From: a bacterium
Lineage (GTDB): Bacteria > Patescibacteriota > Microgenomatia > JAUYPR01
Assembly (NCBI GenBank): GCA_030695785.1
Contig: JAUYPR010000005.1
Coordinates: forward strand, 1-11,620
Direction of reading: 5' to 3'
DNA length: 11,620 bases
Part shown: piece after piece, positions 3,923 through 10,364 of the stretch
How positions within the stretch are numbered: position 1 is the stretch's first letter
Layout: each line of letters starts with the position of its first letter
Translations under genes and position numbers: made by a program
Notes under the pieces: generated by a model
The model's input: only the letters and a program-made list of their open reading frames with translations
Databases searched by the model: none
What the model was told of the DNA's origin: nothing

Positions 3923-5147
3923 AATTCTGCCAAATTGGGTAATAACATGAAGACTCACAAAGTTTTATACTTTTGTTATTAGCAAAGTTAATCGTTAGGC
4001 TTGGCGCGTTGATAATTCCAGACAAAGTATAGCCTCCAAAACCTGCGTCTCTTGAAATTGAAAGGTTACTAGCAAATGTATCCTTGTCAAGGTTACCTAT
4101 TTCAGATAACTTGCCCTGCTTGCTGTCGTAGACAAAAACTTTTCCTTGATTTGGTTTTCCACTGCCACGATTATCAGCAGTAAAAAAGATTTTATTGCCA
4201 TCTTGAGATATAGCACTACCCAAAATGTACCACTCTTCAAGATCCGCAAGTTTTCTTTTTGTTTTGCCATCTGAGCTTGAACTCCAAAGACCCTTGCCCT
4301 GTTGATATGCAATATTATTTCCCATCCAGCCTAGAACATATGCATTGCCACCTTCGCTAATTTGATTTTTTTGTTTTGATACTAAATCATAGACAAAAAC
4401 ATTTATCATGTCGCCGGAAAATCCGGGTGCGGAGGTGTCGTAGATAATTTTACTTGCAGTTTTATTAAGGTGATAAAAAATAGCTTGAGCCTCAGCTGGA
4501 ATTCTATTTATTTCTGATCTCTGACCACCAATCGTAATTTTGTAAATAACATTTTCATCTGCATAAGCTATTTCTTTATTTCCGATCCACACAAAATCAC
4601 TATTCCCATCGCCACTCATTCCTCTTACAACTGGTATTGCAGTTTCACTACCTGACTGAGTGTCAATAGCTACATAATCGGTTTTTACAAAATTTTGACT
4701 TACTTCATTTGTTGAAGCAAGAATAAAACTATTATCTGGTGACCAGCTATAAAGCCAACCGATATGTGCAGAACTAGTTAATTTTTGTTTACCACTGCCA
4801 TCTGAATTACTTGTCCAGACATCTCCGCCTTCAAGAATAGTTCCGCTCATTCGGTACGCAACTTTCCCCGAACCTTGTTGGGTTTGAATATTGGATGGTG
4901 AATTTTCTATCACACCGGATGGGGGTAGTTCGGGAATAGTAGAGTTGTTGATTTGCTTCTGGGTATTTTGTGGGGATGCATATAAAAAATACCAGCCCAA
5001 AGTTCCAAGAAATAAAAATGCAAATATCACTGTAGAAATCACCCAATAATTTACCTTTGGTTTTTCTGGAATTGGTTCGGGTTGGTTTACAGGATTTTGC
5101 CCAATTTGTTGGGTATTTTGAACCCCGTCATTAATTTGATTTTCCAT
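3921..5147 (-). CDS. Membrane-anchored TolB/WD40-like beta-propeller protein
   Basis: The 408-residue product has a short polar, Pro/Gln-rich cytoplasmic N-terminus, one membrane segment at about residues 34-56 (YWVISTVIFAFLFLGTLGWY) and a large outside domain. Repeated strands such as DVWTSNSDGSGKQKLT followed by WLYSWSPDNSFILA, GLWSSSSDGKTKRKLA and AISQDGNKIFFTAD are typical of TolB/DPP-like six- or seven-bladed propellers (W(S/T)...DGSG...LT, SPDG..I). Such domains bind proteins or sugars; no catalytic motif is visible. The ATG at 5147 is chosen over 5189 because GGAG lies six bases before it and an extended -10 box (TGC TATACT, 5173-5165) just upstream. It stands alone between copies of a 14-base direct repeat, and is AT-rich. 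Function unknown; a surface-exposed binding role is inferred. Confidence 0.82.
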   Translation of the reverse strand: MENQINDGVQNTQQIGQNPVNQPEPIPEKPKVNYWVISTVIFAFLFLGTLGWYFLYASPQNTQKQINNSTIPELPPSGVIENSPSNIQTQQGSGKVAYRMSGTILEGGDVWTSNSDGSGKQKLTSSAHIGWLYSWSPDNSFILASTNEVSQNFVKTDYVAIDTQSGSETAIPVVRGMSGDGNSDFVWIGNKEIAYADENVIYKITIGGQRSEINRIPAEAQAIFYHLNKTASKIIYDTSAPGFSGDMINVFVYDLVSKQKNQISEGGNAYVLGWMGNNIAYQQGKGLWSSSSDGKTKRKLADLEEWYILGSAISQDGNKIFFTADNRGSGKPNQGKVFVYDSKQGKLSEIGNLDKDTFASNLSISRDAGFGGYTLSGIINAPSLTINFANNKSIKLCESSCYYPIWQN

Positions 5148-5164
5148 ATGTATCTCCAAGAAAA

Positions 5165-5173
5165 AGTATAGCA
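5165..5173 (-). promoter_or_regulatory. Promoter of the beta-propeller gene
   Basis: The minus strand reads TGC TATACT from 5173 to 5165. The expected start is near 5158, leaving a leader of about eleven bases that includes GGAG. This is one of the few genes here with a clear Shine-Dalgarno sequence. Confidence 0.6.
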
Positions 5174-5243
5174 TATTTTGAGCATTCAAGTATGTTAAAC
5201 TGAGTTAATAAAAAGTTCTTTAAAATTTTTGCGTTTTTCTTTT

Positions 5244-5260
5244 AGTCGCTTTCAGCGACT
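5244..5260. other. Short hairpin
   Basis: AGTCGC (5244-5249) pairs with GCGACT (5255-5260) around TTTCA, then TTTTA on the plus strand. It might be a weak terminator, but no plus-strand gene precedes it. Confidence 0.3.
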
Positions 5261-5264
5261 TTTA

Positions 5265-5278
5265 CGAGCCGACAGTTT
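5265..5278 (+). repeat. 14-base direct repeat, right copy
   Basis: Identical to 3834-3847 in the same orientation; see that entry. Confidence 0.5.
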
Positions 5279-5282
5279 CGGA

Positions 5283-5359
5283 GGCGCGGCGGGTGGGCAC
5301 ATTCGGCAAGGCTTCGACGGTGAGCTCAGCCGAACCGCTCAGTGTAAAGGCGCCGCGCC
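5283..5359. repeat. Nested inverted repeat element
   Basis: GGCGCGGCG (5283-5291) and CGCCGCGCC (5351-5359) are perfect arms 59 bases apart. Inside are TTCGGC (5302-5307) with GCCGAA (5329-5334), and an alternative GGCT/AGCC pairing around TCGACGGTGAGCTC, a variant of the dispersed TCGA...TGAGCTC repeats. It is far more GC-rich than the gene to its left. No coding potential is evident from 5190 to 5543. Confidence 0.6.
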
Positions 5360-5417
5360 GGAGTAAGCGAGGCCGAAGGCCGAGCTAACAAATTGAAGTT
5401 CGACATTTTCTGTAAAC

Positions 5418-5472
5418 GGCCAGCCCTTCGACTTCGTCCCAATAAATTGGGACTCCGCTCAGGGCCATGGCC
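5418..5472. repeat. Long imperfect hairpin, REP-like repeat copy B
   Basis: GGCCA (5418-5422) with TGGCC (5468-5472), CCCT with AGGG, and a perfect GTCCCAAT/ATTGGGAC stem (5436-5443 with 5446-5453) build one long hairpin. The segment 5427-5471 shares its flanks TTCGACTTCG and CGCTCA-GGCCATGGC with 2088-2128, with a different middle. It ends about 30 bases before the typA -10 box. Confidence 0.65.
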
Positions 5473-5499
5473 TCTTCACTTTTATTGCCTGTGTTCTTT

Positions 5500-5508
5500 T
5501 GGTATAAT
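5500..5508 (+). promoter_or_regulatory. typA promoter (consensus extended -10)
   Basis: TGG TATAAT (-10 at 5503-5508) is a consensus extended -10 element, preceded by TTTT. Transcription should start near 5515. No good -35 hexamer is seen at 17 bases. Confidence 0.75.
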
Positions 5509-5514
5509 ACAAGC

Positions 5515-5543
5515 ACCCGACCAAGAGACGGCCGGGTTTTTTT
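5515..5543 (+). promoter_or_regulatory. typA leader hairpin with seven T touching the start codon
   Basis: ACCCGACC (5515-5522) pairs with GGCCGGGT (5530-5537) with one A-C mismatch and loop AAGAGAC. T5537-5543 follow and the ATG is next. It has the shape of an intrinsic terminator but occupies the whole predicted 29-base leader. A 5' RNA-stabilising hairpin with a U-rich ribosome landing site, or an attenuator, are the alternatives. Confidence 0.5.
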
Positions 5544-7388
5544 ATGCAACAAAACATTGTGAATGTGGCAGTGATTGCCCATGTTGACCACGGCAAAACG
5601 ACGCTTGTCGACGCTCTTTTGAAGCAGAGCCATGTTTTCCGTGATAACCAAGAAGAGATGGGGCAAACGCAGATTATGGACAGCAACGCGCTCGAGCGTG
5701 AGCGTGGTATTACTATTTTGGCAAAAAACTGCTCCATTCGCTATAAAGAGACAAAAATAAATATTATCGATACTCCGGGGCACGTGGATTTTTCCGGTGA
5801 AGTCGAGCGGACGTTGGGTATGGCAGATGGGGCATTGCTCATTGTCGATGCCCAGGAAGGGCCAATGCCTCAAACCAGATTTGTGTTGAAGAAAGCCTTG
5901 GAGCTTGGGCTCAAGATTATTGTTGTCGTGAACAAAATAGACAAGCGGCATGCAAATCCTGCCCATACTGTTTCGGAGATAGAATCCTTGTTTTTAGAGT
6001 TGGCAACCGACCAATCCCAACTTGACTTTCTCATTGTCTATGCGGTCGGAAGACGGGGCGTGGCATGGAAAGATTTGCCGGAACATCATAACCAGGAAGG
6101 TACTATTTTCCCTCTGCTTGACGCTATTGTTGATTTTATTCCTGCAGCAAAAGTGCGCGACGGAACTTTTAAGATGATGATGTCTTCGCTGGATTATGAC
6201 TCTCATGTAGGAAGAATTGTTGTGGGAAAGGTTTATCAGGGCGATATTAAAAAGGGAATGAAAATTATACGGACCGATTGCCCATCAAAGGTGTATACCG
6301 TTGAAAGATTAATGGTCTTTGAGGGTTTGGAAAAAAGAGAGGTGGAGTCTGCCCACTCTGGAGAAATTGTTTTGTTTTCAGGAGTAGCGGATGCAAACAT
6401 CGGCGATACCCTTTCCGATCCTTCCGATACGACTCCCCTTCCGCACGTTGTTATTGGTGAGCCTACACTGCATATGACCTTGGGGCCAAATACCTCTCCT
6501 TTTGCCGGACGCGAAGGGAAGTTTGTTACCAGCAGGCACATTGAGGAAAGGTTGACAAAGGAGATTGAACGTAATTTAAGTTTGCACATAAAAAAACTTG
6601 ACAACGGAAAGTTTATGATCTCTGGACGCGGTGAACTTCATCTCTCCATTCTTCTTGAAACAATGAGGCGGGAAGGATATGAGATGGAAGTTGGCAAGCC
6701 GGAAGTCATCACAAAAGAGGTGGATGGGCAGATACAAGAACCTATTGAGGAAGTCTATGTGACCGTACCGAAAGAGTTTGTCGGCGTGATTACAGAGGAA
6801 CTTGGCAAAAGGCATGGAACATTCATGCACATGGTTCCGGCAAATGAAGAGGAGGTTGATTTTAACTACCATATGCCGACACGGGCACTGATCGGTTTGA
6901 GAAATTATTTATATACCGCAACAAAGGGCACCGCTGTCTATAACTCAGCTCTTTTAGGATATGAGAATATAGGGAAGATTTTGCCGACAACAAGGCGCGG
7001 CGTGCTTATTGCAATCCAGCATGGCGAAGCTTTAGCGTATGGATTACAGAATGCGCAAGAACGGGGCCTGACATTTATAGATCCTGCCACGCGTGTGTAT
7101 GCAGGAATGATTGTTGGCATCAATGCAAAAAATGAAGACATCGCAATAAATGTATGCAAAGGCAAGCAATTGACCAATATGAGATCCAAAGCTTCCGATG
7201 GAGTTATTCAGCTTACTCCATCCATAAAGTTTTCGCTCGAACAGTGTTTGGATTTTTTGGCCGATGATGAACTGTTAGAAATTACTCCGCTGTCTTTGCG
7301 TTTAAGAAAAAAATATTTAACCGAGCTTGAAAGAAAACGGGTCAGCAGAAAAAGCCGGCAGGATGTTTCAGAAGAATCAATGAGATGA
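5544..7388 (+). CDS. typA: Translational GTPase TypA/BipA
   Basis: The 614-residue product is full length for TypA/BipA (about 610). GTPase motifs are intact: AHVDHGKT (12-19), switch I ERERGITI with T57, DTPGH (76-80) and NKID (130-133). EF-G-like domains II, III (ISGRGELHLSILLETMRREGYE) and V (ALIGLRNYL, near YTATKGTAV) follow, then the TypA-specific C-terminal domain with LTNMRSKASDG. TypA binds the ribosome and aids 50S assembly, especially under cold and other stress. The ATG at 5544 follows a run of seven T and lacks a purine-rich Shine-Dalgarno sequence. It has its own promoter (5500-5508). The HIT gene starts 14 bases after its stop, so both are probably co-transcribed. No anomaly is seen in the protein. 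Confidence 0.97.
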   Translation: MQQNIVNVAVIAHVDHGKTTLVDALLKQSHVFRDNQEEMGQTQIMDSNALERERGITILAKNCSIRYKETKINIIDTPGHVDFSGEVERTLGMADGALLIVDAQEGPMPQTRFVLKKALELGLKIIVVVNKIDKRHANPAHTVSEIESLFLELATDQSQLDFLIVYAVGRRGVAWKDLPEHHNQEGTIFPLLDAIVDFIPAAKVRDGTFKMMMSSLDYDSHVGRIVVGKVYQGDIKKGMKIIRTDCPSKVYTVERLMVFEGLEKREVESAHSGEIVLFSGVADANIGDTLSDPSDTTPLPHVVIGEPTLHMTLGPNTSPFAGREGKFVTSRHIEERLTKEIERNLSLHIKKLDNGKFMISGRGELHLSILLETMRREGYEMEVGKPEVITKEVDGQIQEPIEEVYVTVPKEFVGVITEELGKRHGTFMHMVPANEEEVDFNYHMPTRALIGLRNYLYTATKGTAVYNSALLGYENIGKILPTTRRGVLIAIQHGEALAYGLQNAQERGLTFIDPATRVYAGMIVGINAKNEDIAINVCKGKQLTNMRSKASDGVIQLTPSIKFSLEQCLDFLADDELLEITPLSLRLRKKYLTELERKRVSRKSRQDVSEESMR

Positions 7389-7402
7389 TATGATTGAGAA
7401 TA

Positions 7403-7900
7403 ATGAAGAGTGACTGTATCTTTTGCAAGTTTGTGGTAGGGGAAGCGCCCTGCCATAAAATCTGGGAAGACGAAAAGCATCTTGCGTTTCTTTCCATTTT
7501 TCCGAACACCGAAGGATTCTCGGTGGTGGTTACCAAACAACATGAACCAAGCTACGCATTTGATCTGCCCGACGATGTATTATCCGGCCTCGTGAAAGCT
7601 GCGAAGAAAGTTGGAAAATTGTTGGATGCCGCGTTTGACGATGTAGGCAGGACGGGGATGTTTTTTGAAGGGTTTGGCGTTGACCACGCGCATGCCAAGC
7701 TTTTCCCCATGCATGGTACCAAAATGAACGATTGGAAACCGTTACGATCGGAAATCAATATATTCTTTCAGAAGTATGCAGGGTATCTTTCATCGCATGA
7801 TTACAAACGTGCGGATGATGCACAGTTAGCAGCATTAGCAGCGAAAATTCGCCTCCGACAGCCTTTGGATCACAATGTCTTTCCCCAAAATCACCATTGA
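7403..7900 (+). CDS. HIT-family nucleotide-binding protein
   Basis: The 165-residue product has the histidine-triad fold. It starts with a zinc-type CIFCK (Cys5, Cys8), continues with EDEKHLAFL and VVTKQH, and reaches the triad region GVDHAHAKLFP. There His95 and His97 are kept but the third triad position is Lys99. Family members hydrolyse or transfer nucleotides (AMP-lysine, Ap4A, GMP-sugars) through the middle His, here His97. The ATG at 7403 is chosen because it precedes the CxxC by the family distance; a TTG nine bases earlier is possible. Only a weak GAG precedes it. It follows typA by 14 bases, as an operon. Its last 22 codons overlap the end of gltX on the other strand. Confidence 0.9.
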   Translation: MKSDCIFCKFVVGEAPCHKIWEDEKHLAFLSIFPNTEGFSVVVTKQHEPSYAFDLPDDVLSGLVKAAKKVGKLLDAAFDDVGRTGMFFEGFGVDHAHAKLFPMHGTKMNDWKPLRSEINIFFQKYAGYLSSHDYKRADDAQLAALAAKIRLRQPLDHNVFPQNHH

Positions 7901-9262
7901 CTCAAACAAAGGTGGAGTAATGGTTTTTCCACTGAACGCGATGCGCAGAAGCATAAAAAAGTCCGCAGGCTTCAACTGGTGATCTGCCGCAAACTTTCTG
8001 GTCGTCTGCTCGAGTTCCTCATGCGTCCACTGAGTGAGAGATGCAAGTATACTGGTATATCTGCGAATGAACGTCTGTGCCTTGTCAACAGCAATTTTTT
8101 GGTTCATGATGGATTCGTTTTTCTGTATGTTGTTTGTAAAGAAGAAATCACACAGAACAGAGAAATCTTTTAACGTCGTCATGCGTTCTTTCGCGAGCGG
8201 AATCAGTTTCTTTACAACGTGTCGATCCCAACCAGAATCCAAAAACGGATCCAGTGCAATCAGCAGTTTCTCATCCGTCAGTTGACGGATCGCAAGTCCA
8301 TTCATCCAATCCATTTTTCGTTGGTCGAAAACTGCCGGGCTTTTTTTGATGCCCTCAAGTGTAAATGCGGCGGCGAGTTCGTCCAATGTGAGAAGCTTTT
8401 CTTCATTTGGATGCATCCACCCCAATGTCGAAAGATAATTCACCACTACCTCTGGAAGGTAACCCGCATCCCGATACTCGAGCATCGCCTTTGCACCCCG
8501 GCGTTTGGAGAGCTTGGCTTTGTGTGCATCCATGATCATAGGTACGTGCGCATACGTTGGTGGCGTCCAGCCAAAGAATTGATAGAGGAGGAGGTGTTTG
8601 GGGGTCGAAGAAATCCATTCTTCCGCACGGATGACGTGCGTGATGTTCATCGCATGGTCATCCACCACAACCGCAAGGTGATATGTTGGAAAACCGTCGG
8701 ATTTTAAAAGCACTTGATCATCCAAAAGCGCATTCTCAAACTCAACGTGCCCACGGACTGCATCCTCAAAGACGGTCTTCCCTTCTTGCGGAACCTTGAG
8801 TCGGATAACATGTGGTTCGTTCGTATCCATGCTGTTTCGAATATCGTCAGATGAAAGCATCAAACACTGCCGGTCGTAGCGCGGAGGTTCGTGCTTAGCT
8901 TCTTGAACTTTGCGCATTTCCGCAAGCCGGTCCTGCGTACAAAAACATAGATAGGCAAACCCTTTTTTGACCAACTCTTGGGCAGCTTTTTGGTAACTTT
9001 CCAACCGTTCCGACTGGACGTACGGCGCAAACGGCCCGCCTTTGTCTGGCCCTTCATCCCACGTGAGCCCAAGCCAGCGCAGGCTTTCCAAAATTGCGTC
9101 TTCTGACTTTTCCACAAGACGGGCTCGGTCGGTGTCTTCAATCCGCACAACGAATTCCCCTCCTGCATGCCGCGCAAAGAGGAAATTAAAGAGTGCGGTG
9201 CGGATATTCCCAAGATGCGGGTGCCCCGTGGGGGATGGGGCATAGCGAACGCGAACAGACAT
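7835..9262 (-). CDS. gltX: Glutamyl-tRNA synthetase
   Basis: The 475-residue class I synthetase attaches glutamate to tRNA. The N-terminus RYAPSPTGHPHLGNIRTALF holds the HIGH-equivalent at residues 16-19 (HLGN). VVRIEDTDRAR, the zinc-type insert with Cys106-x-Cys108 and Tyr129...Cys133, and the KMSKS-equivalent KLSKR at about 250-254 (AKLSKRRG) follow, then the helical anticodon-binding part. Length is normal. The ATG at 9262 is preferred over the TTG two codons upstream since the family begins RVRYAPSPTG and TACAAT (9274-9269) ends six bases before it, giving a leaderless mRNA. It overlaps the HIT gene tail to tail by 66 bases. If the organism lacks GlnRS, as is common in this group, the enzyme would also charge the window's tRNA-Gln for amidation; that is inferred. 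Confidence 0.97.
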   Translation of the reverse strand: MSVRVRYAPSPTGHPHLGNIRTALFNFLFARHAGGEFVVRIEDTDRARLVEKSEDAILESLRWLGLTWDEGPDKGGPFAPYVQSERLESYQKAAQELVKKGFAYLCFCTQDRLAEMRKVQEAKHEPPRYDRQCLMLSSDDIRNSMDTNEPHVIRLKVPQEGKTVFEDAVRGHVEFENALLDDQVLLKSDGFPTYHLAVVVDDHAMNITHVIRAEEWISSTPKHLLLYQFFGWTPPTYAHVPMIMDAHKAKLSKRRGAKAMLEYRDAGYLPEVVVNYLSTLGWMHPNEEKLLTLDELAAAFTLEGIKKSPAVFDQRKMDWMNGLAIRQLTDEKLLIALDPFLDSGWDRHVVKKLIPLAKERMTTLKDFSVLCDFFFTNNIQKNESIMNQKIAVDKAQTFIRRYTSILASLTQWTHEELEQTTRKFAADHQLKPADFFMLLRIAFSGKTITPPLFESMVILGKDIVIQRLSEANFRC

Positions 9263-9268
9263 GTTCAA

Positions 9269-9281
9269 ATTGTACTATACT
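9269..9281. promoter_or_regulatory. Divergent, leaderless promoter pair
   Basis: Leftward TACAAT (9274-9269) and rightward TATACT (9276-9281) sit one base apart in the 25-base gap between two start codons. Each box ends exactly six bases before its ATG (9262 leftward, 9288 rightward), so both transcripts should begin at the start codon. Confidence 0.6.
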
Positions 9282-9287
9282 GGATAT

Positions 9288-10364
9288 ATGGCAACACTGC
9301 ACCAGTCGGCGCAAACCGCGCGCCAGCTTGCACTCACCCTTCTTGTCGGCGGACTTATCTTTGCCATCGGGAAAGTGGTGTGGGATATTGGGTGGCAGGT
9401 GTATCGCGAGAAAAATCCAATCCCACTCGCGGCGCCGGAAACGGAGTTCGGCCGTCTCCCAAACGCAAACATTGGCCAGGGGATTATCCCCGAAATTCCC
9501 TTCCGCTATACATTGGATACCATTGACGGTCGGCTTCCCCAAGGAACGCCAAGCGCAGTCGTATTTCATCTGTCCTTACCACCAACCGGGTTTCTTACGC
9601 AAGACCGCGCGCAAGTGCAAGCAGGAGAGTGGGGGTTTACGACCAATCCTGAGCGTGTAGGTTTGACGTCGTACAAATGGAAGGATGATGCGGCAAAAGC
9701 TGAAATCACCATTGACGGATTGACCGGGAGCTTCGCGTATAAACAAAACGTATTTGCAGATCCAACAGAGATTGCACGAAGCGTGCCGACAGCGGAGGAG
9801 GTGCGGGCGTTTGTTTCCACATTGCTGTCGCGCACCACCCGGCTCGGCGACACGGCAAAGCCGCTTCTTACAGAGTATCTTGATATGGAAAAAAGTTCGT
9901 TGACGTTTGTCCGCTCCGATGGTAGTGAATGGAGCGATACCATCTTACTTTCCCAAGCGCAAGGGTTGCGGGTGACGGTTCCGTATCGGGCGATTGGCGG
10001 GGTGTCTGTTCTTCCGGTTGATCCAAAAAAACCACTGGTGTCGGTTGTTGTGGTTGCAGGCCGGAGTGGGATGGAGGCTGCCTTTGTTTTGTATACGGAC
10101 CTTGCCATTGATGAAGAGGATGCATCAACGTATCCTTTAAAAACTCCAGCACAAGCGTGGCGTGAACTGAATGGGGGGCGGGCAATTTTGGTCAGAACTC
10201 CAACGAATGGTGTGGCTGAAGTGAGGATCGAGAATATCTTTCTTGGGTATGTGGTATCAGGGCAGAAACAGGAATTTCTCCAGCCGTTGTATGTATTTAC
10301 CGGTGAGGATTTTCAAGCGTACCTTCCGGCAATTCCGGAAGAGTGGTTGTTGCCGAGGGAGTAG
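9288..10364 (+). CDS. Membrane-anchored hypothetical protein
   Basis: The 358-residue product has one N-terminal membrane segment (about residues 14-32, LALTLLVGGLIFAIGKVVW) and a large outside domain. The C-terminal stretch, with TPAQAWRELNGGRAILV, then VEVRIENIFLGYVV-like strands, FLQPLYVFTG and FQAYLPAI, recalls the PepSY/YycI-like pattern in which a helix precedes strands ending in YLxPxYxFxG and AYxPA. This is a fold-level hint only. I place the start at 9288, not 9261, because the membrane segment then begins normally and a -10 box ends six bases before this ATG; the longer form would also overlap gltX. It is divergent from gltX and overlaps the carboxypeptidase gene tail to tail by 68 bases. 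Function unknown. Confidence 0.8.
   Translation: MATLHQSAQTARQLALTLLVGGLIFAIGKVVWDIGWQVYREKNPIPLAAPETEFGRLPNANIGQGIIPEIPFRYTLDTIDGRLPQGTPSAVVFHLSLPPTGFLTQDRAQVQAGEWGFTTNPERVGLTSYKWKDDAAKAEITIDGLTGSFAYKQNVFADPTEIARSVPTAEEVRAFVSTLLSRTTRLGDTAKPLLTEYLDMEKSSLTFVRSDGSEWSDTILLSQAQGLRVTVPYRAIGGVSVLPVDPKKPLVSVVVVAGRSGMEAAFVLYTDLAIDEEDASTYPLKTPAQAWRELNGGRAILVRTPTNGVAEVRIENIFLGYVVSGQKQEFLQPLYVFTGEDFQAYLPAIPEEWLLPRE

Noticed and set aside
5385..5966. 193-codon open frame on the minus strand
   Set aside because: It lies opposite the typA start and its promoter, with no family features.
8219..8707. 162-codon open frame on the plus strand
   Set aside because: It lies wholly opposite gltX, whose motifs are complete; it is a shadow of that gene.
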